From JAJZVS01 sp963708095 (GTDB lineage: Bacteria > Pseudomonadota > Alphaproteobacteria > Acetobacterales > Acetobacteraceae): a stretch of DNA of 64,000 bases. How positions within the stretch are numbered: the first letter of the stretch is position 1; the number at the start of each line of letters is the position of its first letter. Both the position numbers and the translations under genes were made by a program. This document shows, one piece after another, positions 24,792 to 31,711 of this stretch. The stretch spans positions 310,001 through 374,000 of the forward strand of contig OY970182.1 of the NCBI GenBank assembly GCA_963708095.1. Direction: 5' to 3'. The notes beneath the pieces were generated by a model, which saw nothing but the letters and a program-made list of their open reading frames with translations, was not told the DNA's origin and ran no database searches.

Positions 24792-25117
24792 TCCCCCGCG
24801 CCGGGGTGCCCGGCGCCTCTTCTCCGATCCGCTGCGCCCGGGTCCCGGCGCCGCTATTCCGACCCGCGACGCAGGGTTTGGCTCCTCTGTCCCGATCCGC
24901 TTCGCCCGGTCCCGACGCCTCGATCCCGACGCCTCGATCCCGATCCGTACCGCCCGTCGGTGATCCCACCGTGGTGCCGTCGCCCGCGCCCGGGGGCGCG
25001 GCGGGATACCGGCCGCCCGCGCCCGGGCGGGGGCGGCAGAATATTGATAAAAATCAGTCGCCCAGCCGCCGGCACGCTTGTAGCGTTATGCATACCCGGC
25101 ATGGCGGCGTCCGGGTT
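24792..25117. other. intergenic region with 14-bp direct repeat
   Basis: About 325 bp without a convincing gene. CCCGACGCCTCGAT occurs twice in tandem (24911-24924 and 24925-24938), and CGATCCGCTGCGCCCGG recurs as CGATCCGCTTCGCCCGG. The right end is more AT-rich and leads into the promoter of the RNA gene. Confidence 0.6.
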
Positions 25118-25147
25118 TTGACGCTGCACAAGCGACCGGGCAGAAAT
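25118..25147 (+). promoter_or_regulatory. sigma-70-like promoter of the structured RNA
   Basis: TTGACG at 25118-25123 is followed after 17 bp by CAGAAA (or AGAAAT one base later), giving a start near 25152. The next recognisable element is a set of stable hairpins and a terminator, not a ribosome site. Confidence 0.5.
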
Positions 25148-25151
25148 TAAG

Positions 25152-25293
25152 TTCTCTTCGACGGTTACGGTGGCTTCGGCCACCAGTCTTCCGGTCCAAG
25201 TGACCGGAAAGGGGTCTTAGGGCCCCTGCGTCTCCCAGACGTGAAGCCTCCCTGTTTACTTAGCCCCCGGTCTCTTGGCCGGGGGCTTTTCTT
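25152..25293 (+). ncRNA. structured non-coding RNA, possibly 6S-like
   Basis: About 140 nt between a promoter and an intrinsic terminator. Hairpins read in order: GGTGGC-TTCG-GCCACC (25169-25184), TTCCGGTC-CAAGT-GACCGGAA (25189-25209), and AGGGG/CCCCT (25210-25227). TAAGT (25148-25152) pairs with ACTTA (25258-25262), and CTTCGACG pairs with CGTGAAG inside it, closing the molecule with an internal loop between. The 5' end (TTCTCTTCG) recalls 6S RNA, and the closed rod with internal bubble is compatible, but I could not verify 6S consensus. It is not SRP RNA: the GGAAGCAGCC motif is absent. A leader of the downstream amidohydrolase gene is unlikely because the terminator precedes it. Confidence 0.5.
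25262..25293 (+). terminator. intrinsic terminator
   Basis: AGCCCCCGG (25262-25270) pairs with CCGGGGGCT (25279-25287) and is followed by TTTTCTTTC. This is the clearest rho-independent terminator in the window and ends the structured RNA. Confidence 0.88.
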
Positions 25294-25421
25294 TCACGGC
25301 GGCGTGATCGCCTGCCGTTTGTTTTGCATTCCGTGCGCCGTGCCCGGCGAACGAGCGTCGCCGGCGGGAATGCCGCGCCGCAGCGCGTGACATCCGGCGC
25401 GCACCCGGGTTGAATGTGCCA

Positions 25422-26303
25422 ATGGACGGCTCCGCCACCGGTTTGCCCCTCGTTTCAGACCCGCCGCTGCTGGTCCACCACCCGCTGCGCCAGACCGTGC
25501 CGGTGGTGTTCGCCTCGGCTCACTCCGGACGTGCCTACCCGCCTGAGTTCCTCGCCGCCGCGCGGCTCGACCCGCTCGGCCTGCGCCGCAGCGAAGACGG
25601 CTTCGTCGACCGCCTGTTCGCCGCCGCACCGGCCCACGGTGCGCCGCTGCTGCTGGCGCACTTCCCGCGCGCCTTCTGCGATGCCAACCGCGAAGCCTGG
25701 GAGCTCGATCCTGCGATGTTCGCCGACCCGCTCCCCGGCTTCGTCAACACGACGAGCCCACGGGTCGGCGCCGGGCTCGGCACGATCCCCCGCGTGGTCG
25801 CTTCCGGCGAGGCGATCTATCGCGCCCGGCTGCCCTTCGCCGAGGCGGAGCGCCGGGTGCGCAGTTGCTGGCAACCCTACCACGACACCCTCGCCGCACT
25901 GATCGAGGCCACGCGCGCCCAGTTCGGCACCTGCCTGCTGATCGACTGCCATTCCATGCCGAGCGCGGCCGGATCGGGCGCCGCCCCGACCGGGCCGGAC
26001 ATGGTGCTGGGCGACGCCCACGGCACCGCCTGCGCCCCCACCGTCACCCGCTTCGTGGAACAGACGCTGCGGGACCTGGGCTACCTCGTGCGCCGCAACG
26101 ACCCCTACGCCGGCGGCTACGTCACCCGCCACTATGGCCGGCCGCGCGAAGGGGTGCATGTGCTGCAGGTGGAAGTGGCGCGCAGCCTCTACATGAACGA
26201 AGCCCGGATCGAGCCGCTGCTGCGGCTCGACCTCGTGGCCGAGGACCTGACCCGGCTGATCGAACGGCTGACTGCGGCGGCGGCCGTCCTGCTGGCGGGC
26301 TGA
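25422..26303 (+). CDS. N-formylglutamate amidohydrolase family protein
   Basis: A 293-residue member of the FGase family, which hydrolyses N-formyl-L-glutamate in histidine breakdown or acts on related N-formyl amino acids. Conserved blocks are FASAHSGRAYPPEFL, SEDGFVDRLF, LAHFPRAFCDANR, a metal/active-site LIDCHSMPS, GYVTRHYGRP and VLQVEVARSLYMNE. No hut genes are nearby, so a histidine-pathway role is not supported by context. The start could be ATG 25422 or the in-frame TTG/GTG four or two codons earlier; none has a good ribosome site. Repeat copy 3 begins 8 bp after the stop. Confidence 0.85.
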   Translation: MDGSATGLPLVSDPPLLVHHPLRQTVPVVFASAHSGRAYPPEFLAAARLDPLGLRRSEDGFVDRLFAAAPAHGAPLLLAHFPRAFCDANREAWELDPAMFADPLPGFVNTTSPRVGAGLGTIPRVVASGEAIYRARLPFAEAERRVRSCWQPYHDTLAALIEATRAQFGTCLLIDCHSMPSAAGSGAAPTGPDMVLGDAHGTACAPTVTRFVEQTLRDLGYLVRRNDPYAGGYVTRHYGRPREGVHVLQVEVARSLYMNEARIEPLLRLDLVAEDLTRLIERLTAAAAVLLAG

Positions 26304-26310
26304 CCGGCTT

Positions 26311-26459
26311 ATACCAGCGGCCCCGGCCGATGACTCGTCCGGCGTCCACCTGGCCGCTGGTATGTCCTTGATTTTGCGCATGGCCGCCCCGCCAACCCCA
26401 TGCGCGATACCGGCCGGCCGAAGAGGCCGCCGGTATAAATCGGCCGGGGCCGCTGGTAT
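26311..26459 (+). repeat. three-hairpin dispersed element, copy 3, with 21-bp terminal inverted repeats
   Basis: The largest copy, 149 bp. It has the same three hairpins as copy 1 (last base of hairpin three changed), then an added right end. The outer 21 bases, ATACCAGCGGCCCCGGCCGA plus T at 26311-26331, are perfectly inverted at 26439-26459, as in a MITE. It lies between the convergent amidohydrolase and lipoprotein genes, 8 and 10 bp from their stops. No clear target-site duplication is seen. Confidence 0.9.
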
Positions 26460-26469
26460 GAGGCGCCGC

Positions 26470-27096
26470 TCACCCCGGCCCGGGCAGCAGGCTGCGGACT
26501 TCCCAGGCGGTCTGTCGCTCGGTGCCGTGCGCCAGGTGCACGACTTCCTCGCGCTTGAGCGGGATCAGGGTGCTGCGGTCGAGCCACCACAGGGTCTCGG
26601 TCGTCACATCCGGCCGGTCGGGGGGTCCGTGCCGCTCCACCCGCAGCAGCAAGGTGGGGCGCCGGACCGTGCCGTCGAGCGTCAGCAGCGTGTTGGCCAC
26701 ATGGGTGACGCTCGCCGAGCGCCAGAGCGCGAGCGACGTTGCCCGCGTCAGGGGAAAGCTGGCCTGGGTCCCCACCGGCCCGTGCAGCACCTGGCGGATC
26801 GCCGCGCGCTCCAGCGGATTGCCCTCGTGGAACCAGCCGTCGCCCCAGAAGCCCAGGAAATACCGGTAGATGTGGCCGTTCATCCGGCGCAGGCAGACCT
26901 GCGGATGGTCCGGCGCCGCGCCCTCGAAGGTGACGGCCGCGCCGGTATTCAGGGTCGCGGTCACGCCGGACGGACAGGACGGGATGGTCGCGAGGCCCGT
27001 CACGCTCGCTACCGGCGGTGCGGGCGACTTCGGCAATGGCGGCGCCTGGCAGCCCGCCAGGAGGCCGACGAACAGCCCGGCCACAGCCGTCCGCAT
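26470..27096 (-). CDS. putative lipoprotein of unknown function
   Basis: A 208-residue protein with a lipoprotein signal, RTAVAGLFVGLLAGCQ, whose lipobox LLAGC predicts cleavage and lipidation at Cys17. The mature part has two Cys (near residues 41 and 68), Trp-rich patches (LGFWGDGWFHEGNP) and ends GPG. I recognise no named domain. ATG 27096 has GGGAGGCG just upstream and produces the signal peptide; the open frame further upstream is basic and unlike a lipoprotein. It lies downstream of dnaN on the same strand after 126 bp. It probably sits at the outer membrane. Confidence 0.75.
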   Translation of the reverse strand: MRTAVAGLFVGLLAGCQAPPLPKSPAPPVASVTGLATIPSCPSGVTATLNTGAAVTFEGAAPDHPQVCLRRMNGHIYRYFLGFWGDGWFHEGNPLERAAIRQVLHGPVGTQASFPLTRATSLALWRSASVTHVANTLLTLDGTVRRPTLLLRVERHGPPDRPDVTTETLWWLDRSTLIPLKREEVVHLAHGTERQTAWEVRSLLPGPG

Positions 27097-27222
27097 CGCC
27101 TCCCGCCGCCAGCTCCTATGCCGCCAGTTCCCATGCCGCCCGCCCGCTCGGCCGCCATCCTGCCGGATGTCATCGACCCGCGCCGCACTCCCCGGCGCGT
27201 CGCTCCTGTCTGTAGCCACGGG

Positions 27223-28347
27223 TCAGACCCGCATCGGCATCAACACGTAGAGCGCGCTCGCGTCCGCCGCATCGCGCACCACCGTGGGGGCGGAGCCGTC
27301 GGCGAAACAGAACTCCACCCGCTCGCTCACCTGATCGGTGATGTCGTTCAGGTAGCGCGCCTGGAAACCGATCTCGAGAGGCGAGGAATCGTAGCTCACC
27401 CGGCCTTCGTCCAGTTCCTCGGTGGCCGCCCCCTGCTCGGGGCTGGAGGCGGACAGCACCAGCAGGTCGTGTGACAGGGTAAGCTTCACCGGGCGCGAGC
27501 GCTCGGCCGAGATCGCCGCCACCCGGGCCACCGCGTCTGCGAATTCCTTCTTGCCGACCCGCAGCACCTTGTCGTTGCCGCGCGGGATCACGCGTTCGTA
27601 TTCGGGGAAGGTGCCGTCGATCAGCTTGCTGGTCAGGCGCACCGCGTCGATCGTGAACTGGATGCGCGTGTCCGACAGTGCGACTTCCACATTGCCGGTG
27701 ACCTCGTCGAGCAGCTTGCGCAGCTCCGCCACCGTCTTGCGCGGCACGATCACGCCGGGCATGGACCCGGCGCCTTCCGGCAGCGGTTCCTCGACCCTTG
27801 CCAGGCGGTGGCCGTCGGTGGCGACCGCGCGCAGCACCTTGGTGCCGTCGCTGTCGGCGGCGTGCAGGTAGATGCCGTTCAGGTAGTAGCGGGTTTCTTC
27901 CGTGCTGATGGCGAAGCGGGTGCGGTCGATCAGCGCGCGCAACTGCTGCGCCGACAGGCTGAACCGGTGTGGCAAGGCCCCTGCGGTCATGGAGGGGAAA
28001 TCCTCCACCGGCAGCACGACCAGGCTGGTGGCGTAGCGCCCGGCGCGCAGGCTGAGCTGCGCGTCGCCGCCGGGATGGTCGAGCTCGACCTCCGCGCCGT
28101 CCGGCAACTTGCGGACGATCTCGTACAAAGTGGCGGCCGGCGCGGTGCAGGCGCCGGCGCGGCTGGTGGAGGCGGGGACGTCCTCCACCACCGCAATCTC
28201 CATGTCGGTGGCCGTGAGGGTGAGGGTGCCATCGCGCACCGCGATCATGACGTTGGCCAGGATTGGGATGGTGTTGCGCTTCTCGACCACGCTCTGGACG
28301 TGGGCCAGCGCCTTCAACAGGGCGGCGCGGTCGGCCTTCAATTTCAT
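27223..28347 (-). CDS. dnaN: DNA polymerase III subunit beta (sliding clamp)
   Basis: A 374-residue clamp with three tandem domains of about 120 residues. It starts MKLKADRAALLKALAHVQSV, with VEKRNTIPILANV in domain 1, ATDGHRLARVE in domain 2 and the typical C-terminus ALYVLMPMRV that lines the partner-binding pocket. The ring holds polymerase III and repair factors on DNA. ATG 28347 is fixed by homology; an open stretch upstream is repeat DNA. dnaA and recF are not adjacent in this window, so the ancestral dnaA-dnaN-recF order is broken, as in many alphaproteobacteria. The region between it and the upstream gene is a CCAGGGGG hairpin. Confidence 0.96.
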   Translation of the reverse strand: MKLKADRAALLKALAHVQSVVEKRNTIPILANVMIAVRDGTLTLTATDMEIAVVEDVPASTSRAGACTAPAATLYEIVRKLPDGAEVELDHPGGDAQLSLRAGRYATSLVVLPVEDFPSMTAGALPHRFSLSAQQLRALIDRTRFAISTEETRYYLNGIYLHAADSDGTKVLRAVATDGHRLARVEEPLPEGAGSMPGVIVPRKTVAELRKLLDEVTGNVEVALSDTRIQFTIDAVRLTSKLIDGTFPEYERVIPRGNDKVLRVGKKEFADAVARVAAISAERSRPVKLTLSHDLLVLSASSPEQGAATEELDEGRVSYDSSPLEIGFQARYLNDITDQVSERVEFCFADGSAPTVVRDAADASALYVLMPMRV

Positions 28348-28402
28348 GATGTCATACCCCAAACGGCCGTGCCCCCGGGTGGGGCGAATCGCAGCCGACA
28401 CT

Positions 28403-28478
28403 GTAGCAAGCCAGTATCGCCAAAGGCCAGGGGGCGCCGGAAAGCTAAGGCGGGGCAAAGCCCCCCTGACCTTGCTAC
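28403..28478. repeat. CCAGGGGG-family hairpin upstream of dnaN
   Basis: GTAGCAAG...CCAG (from 28403) pairs with CTG...CTTGCTAC (to 28478), enclosing GGCCAGGGGGCGCC and GGGGCAAAGCCCCCC. It overlaps the stop codon of the glycosyltransferase gene (28475-28477). Same AAGGCCAGGGGG family as at 2006 and in the giant palindromes. Confidence 0.65.
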
Positions 28479-29383
28479 CCGGCCCCGAGGCCAACGTGCC
28501 ACAGGCCGAGCAGCGCCGCGCGGCGGACGGCTGGGCGTGCGGCGAAGGAGCGGTGCAGCGAGGCCAGAGCCTCCGCTCGCCGCCCGTGCCACAGGAGGGC
28601 GCGGCCGGCCACCCATTCGGCCTCTGCGGTCATCTGCCGGCGCAGGTGCGCCAGGCGGTCGGGGGCGAAGCGCGCGGCGAGCGCCGGGTTGGCGAAGGCG
28701 GCGTTCATCGCCGGGGCGAAGGCGGCGGGATCGGTGGCGGCGCTGAGGCAGGCGCCCTCGGCGCGGCGGCGGACGAACAGGACCGGGGCGCGGCCGGGCG
28801 CGGCGGCGAAGGGACCGAGGGTGGCGAGGCGGACCCAGTATTCCCAGTCCTCGCCGAAAGAGAGATCCTGGCGGAAGCTGCCGGCCTGGCGTGTCGCCGC
28901 GGCGCGCAGCAGCAGATGGCCGCCGTTCGCGAACCGGTTGCGGGTCAGCAGCCGGGCCAGCATATCCCCGCCTGGCGCCGGTTTGGTCCTGAGCTGTCGG
29001 CCCGTCGCCGCGACCGGCGCGTAGGGGCCGCAGGCGGCGACGGCGACCGGCGCCGCGCGCAGGGCCGCGCCCAGGCGGGCGAGGGCGTTGGGGGCCAGCC
29101 AGTCGTCGGCATCGAGGAACAGCAGCGCCGTGCAGTCCCCGAGGGTGGCGACGCCGCGGTTGCGCGCGGTGGAGACACCGCTCGGCGGCTGGCGGATCAG
29201 CGCGATGCGCCGGTCGGCAAAGCGCGCGGCCACGTCCGCCGTCGTGTCGGTGGAACCGTCATCGACCACCACTGCGCGCCATTGCGGCATGGTTTGCGCC
29301 AGCAGCGAGCGGAGCGCGGTGCCGAGCCAGGGGGCGGCGTCGCGCGCCGGGATGACGATGCCGATCGGCGGGTTCGGGGCCAT
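28475..29383 (-). CDS. family 2 glycosyltransferase
   Basis: A 302-residue enzyme with a single GT-A domain: GIVIPARDAAPWLGTALRSL (residues 7-26), VVDDGSTDTTADVA, GVSTARNRGVATLG, and the DxD in LLFLDADDWLAP. The acceptor side carries DLSFGEDWEYWVRLA, a conserved ED motif of this branch. It transfers a sugar from a nucleotide donor in cell-surface glycan synthesis; donor and acceptor are unknown. The start at 29383 gives the canonical N-terminus. No other glycan genes are adjacent, so it is an isolated transferase upstream of dnaN. Its stop lies in a repeat hairpin. Confidence 0.88.
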   Translation of the reverse strand: MAPNPPIGIVIPARDAAPWLGTALRSLLAQTMPQWRAVVVDDGSTDTTADVAARFADRRIALIRQPPSGVSTARNRGVATLGDCTALLFLDADDWLAPNALARLGAALRAAPVAVAACGPYAPVAATGRQLRTKPAPGGDMLARLLTRNRFANGGHLLLRAAATRQAGSFRQDLSFGEDWEYWVRLATLGPFAAAPGRAPVLFVRRRAEGACLSAATDPAAFAPAMNAAFANPALAARFAPDRLAHLRRQMTAEAEWVAGRALLWHGRRAEALASLHRSFAARPAVRRAALLGLWHVGLGAG

Positions 29384-30094
29384 CGCGCGAGCCAAGCATC
29401 CGGGCGTTAATTGCGGGTGAGCAGCGGGCCGACCCGGGGGATCGGCCGGCTGGATGTGGGGGCTCGCGGCGTCCGTCGCGTGAAAATGGGGGCGGCAGGG
29501 AAGGGCCTGCGGGCGCGGGCGGCGAGACAGGCGCATGTGAGGCGGGAGAATGTACAGCGGTTGGGGCCTCTGGGGCGCCGCGGCGGGCGTATCCCGAGGA
29601 TTTCTGCGGCGTTCGGTGCGGTCGGACGGCCGTACCGACGGCGGGGGCCGGAATGTACGTTCGGTGGGGCGTCTGGGGCGGCGGCGTACAGCGCCGGCGG
29701 GGTGGCCGTTGCGCCGGCGAGCGGCCTTCAGGCGTCGCCCGACGGGTTTCATCCGACGCGGCCGTGTCTCAGGCGGTGCGTCCGATGGTCCTTACATTCC
29801 AGGAGGGCGTGCCAGGAGAGCGTGCCAGGGGGCCACATCCCAGGGGGCCACATCCCAGGGGGCTGCACGTCAGGGGGCTTCGCCGGGGCGCTGGTGCCGT
29901 GTCGCTCGCGGGCCGGTTCGGCGGCGGGTCGGCGCAATCGATCCCATATCGCAACGGATGCGCCAACCGGGGACCGTGGCCCCCCTCGCGCGTGCCGGTA
30001 TCGTGCCGGCGGCGATGTTGCCGGAGCGCACCCTTAGCGGGTTTTCATGCCCGACCCACGCGGGGCAGAGGTGCGATCCCGCAAACATCTCGCC
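29384..30094. other. long intergenic region with CCAGGGGG tandem repeats
   Basis: About 710 bp where all frames are open for long stretches owing to GC content but none resembles a protein. CCAGGGGGCCACATC occurs twice in tandem (29825-29839, 29840-29854) and then as CCAGGGGGCTGCACG (29855-29869), preceded by CCAGGAGGGCGTG and CCAGGAGAGCGTG. Nothing else is supported. Confidence 0.6.
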
Positions 30095-30454
30095 ATGTCG
30101 TCCTGGCTGCGAGCGTCCGGTCTGGCCGTGCTGACCATGGCGGTATGCTTCACAGTATGGCGCGACGTGCCGCGGCCGCCGGCGCCGTCGCATCCCGAGC
30201 ACATCACCAGCGACACCACGCGCTATTGCCGACAACTGGCGAGCCGGGTCGAAGCGCTGGCGCGCGCGGCGCCGCGCGCCGTCCCGGCCGAAGCGCTGCA
30301 ATTGCGTGCGGAGGGGCGGCGCATGTGCGCAGAGGGCCGCCTGCGCCAGGGCCTCATCTGCCTGCGCCGCGCCGTCGTGCTGCTGCGCGGCTCGGCCGTG
30401 CGGCCCTTATCGGCGTGGCCACGCGGCGTTGACAGGGCCGTCGTGCAGCACTGA
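30095..30454 (+). CDS. small secreted or membrane-anchored hypothetical protein
   Basis: A 119-residue protein whose first 22 residues (SSWLRASGLAVLTMAVCF) form a signal peptide or anchor. The rest is helical and Arg/Ala-rich, with three Cys (in TRYCRQLAS, RRMCAEGR and GLICLRRAVV) that could form disulfides or bind a cofactor. The pattern AEALQLRAEGRRMCAEGRLRQGLICLRRA resembles a single helical-hairpin repeat. An in-frame ATG at 30047 would mask the signal peptide, so 30095 is preferred, although its ribosome site is weak. It is convergent with hrcA. Function unknown. Confidence 0.6.
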   Translation: MSSWLRASGLAVLTMAVCFTVWRDVPRPPAPSHPEHITSDTTRYCRQLASRVEALARAAPRAVPAEALQLRAEGRRMCAEGRLRQGLICLRRAVVLLRGSAVRPLSAWPRGVDRAVVQH

Positions 30455-30512
30455 TCCGCTCCTGCGAAGCGCACACCCATCCCGCCGCGAAGCGCCGACC
30501 CGGCCGGCCGGT

Positions 30513-31598
30513 TCAGCCCAGCAGCCGCCCGATCACGCGCGCCGTATAATCGACAACCGGAATGATCCGGCCGTAGTTGATCCTCGTCGGCCCGATCACC
30601 CCGATGGCACCGACGATCCGCCCGCCCTCGCCGCGCGCCGGCGAGACCACCATCGCGATGTCGGCGCTGCCGAACAGCCCGCTTTCGGCGCCGATGAAGA
30701 TGCGCACGCCCTCCGACCGCTCTGCGAGTTCCAGCAGCCGCAGCATGGTCTCCTGCGTCTCCAGCCGCTCGAACAGGCGCTGGATCGCGGCCAGGTGCTC
30801 GATCGCGGTGACGTCGGCGAGCAGCCGGGCCTGGCCGCGGATGATGAGGCTGCCGCCGCGGCCCTCGGCGGTCCAGGTCGCGAGCCCGGTCTCCACCACC
30901 TGTGTTGACAGCGCATCGAGCTCGGTGCGGTTGGCCGCCATCTCCTCGGCGACGATGCGGCGCAGTTCCGGCAGCGGGCGCCCGTTGATGCGCGCGTTGA
31001 GGTAGTTGCTCGCCTGCTGCAAGGTCGACGGCGGCAGCCCGGGGGGCGTCTCGATCACCCGGTTTTCCACATGCCCGTCGCCCGCCACCAGCACCACGAG
31101 CGCGCGCCCGGAGCCGAGCGGGACGAACTCGATGTGCTTGAGCGGGCCTTCGCTTTTCGGTGCCAGCACGAGCCCCGCGGCCGACGACAGGCCGGCGAGC
31201 AGGGTGGAGGCTTCGGCCAAGGTATCTTCCAGGCTGCGCCCCGAGGCGCCGAGGGCGGCGGTGATCGAGTCCCGGTCCTCCTCGCCGAGCTCGCCGAATT
31301 GCAGCAGGCCGTCGACGAACAGGCGCAGGCCGCGCTCGGTCGGCAGCCGCCCGGCCGAGGTGTGCGGGGCGAACAGCAGGCCGGCATCGGTCAGGTCCGC
31401 CATCACGTTGCGGATGGTGGCCGGCGACAGCCCCATGGGCAGCAGGCGCGCGAGCGTGCGGCTGCCCACCGGTTCGCCGGTTTCCACATATTGTTCCACG
31501 ATCTCGCGCAGCACTGCGGCCGAGCGGGGGTCGAGACCAGGCGGCATCGGGCCCGGAAAGCGGGATGCGATCGCCGTCGGCGAGACGGGTTTGTCCAT
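30513..31598 (-). CDS. hrcA: heat-inducible transcription repressor HrcA
   Basis: A 361-residue repressor with an N-terminal winged helix (LREIVEQYVETGEPVGSRTL, then LSPATIRNVMADL and a HTSAGRLPTERGLR wing), a GAF-like middle part and the conserved C-terminal RINYGRIIPVVDYTARVIG. HrcA binds CIRCE (TTAGCACTC-N9-GAGTGCTAA) and represses groESL, with GroEL as its co-factor. No CIRCE element is seen near this gene, and grpE, its usual partner, is not downstream, where the small secreted protein is convergent. The start at 31598 is full length. It is divergent from the RND efflux genes across 113 bp. Confidence 0.94.
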   Translation of the reverse strand: MDKPVSPTAIASRFPGPMPPGLDPRSAAVLREIVEQYVETGEPVGSRTLARLLPMGLSPATIRNVMADLTDAGLLFAPHTSAGRLPTERGLRLFVDGLLQFGELGEEDRDSITAALGASGRSLEDTLAEASTLLAGLSSAAGLVLAPKSEGPLKHIEFVPLGSGRALVVLVAGDGHVENRVIETPPGLPPSTLQQASNYLNARINGRPLPELRRIVAEEMAANRTELDALSTQVVETGLATWTAEGRGGSLIIRGQARLLADVTAIEHLAAIQRLFERLETQETMLRLLELAERSEGVRIFIGAESGLFGSADIAMVVSPARGEGGRIVGAIGVIGPTRINYGRIIPVVDYTARVIGRLLG

Positions 31599-31711
31599 TT
31601 CGTGCTCCGGGGCAGGCTAACGTAGGAAGCGCGCCCCCCGCGGTCAATCAAGTTGGCCGGCGGACGGATAGCCTCTCTCACCCTCCCGCAAGGGAAAGGA
31701 GAGACGGACGC

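Noticed and set aside
25152..25293. SRP RNA, tmRNA or a riboswitch for the downstream amidohydrolase gene
   Set aside because: SRP and tmRNA signature sequences are missing, and the strong terminator with about 130 bp before the next start does not resemble a switchable expression platform.
28348..28474. Replication origin next to dnaN
   Set aside because: No cluster of DnaA boxes, no AT-rich unwinding region and no dnaA gene; the interval is a GC-rich repeat hairpin.
29411..30046. Open frames covering the gene-free interval before the small secreted protein
   Set aside because: Low-complexity Gly/Arg translations built on tandem repeats, no ribosome sites and no recognisable domain.
31619..31652. 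Possible heat-shock sigma-32 promoter (CTTGATT ... CCTACGTT) upstream of hrcA
   Set aside because: The spacing is about 19-21 bp, too long for the sigma-32 family, and the -10 match is poor.
31599..31711. CIRCE element search at hrcA
   Set aside because: No TTAGCACTC-N9-GAGTGCTAA or close variant is present in the gap.
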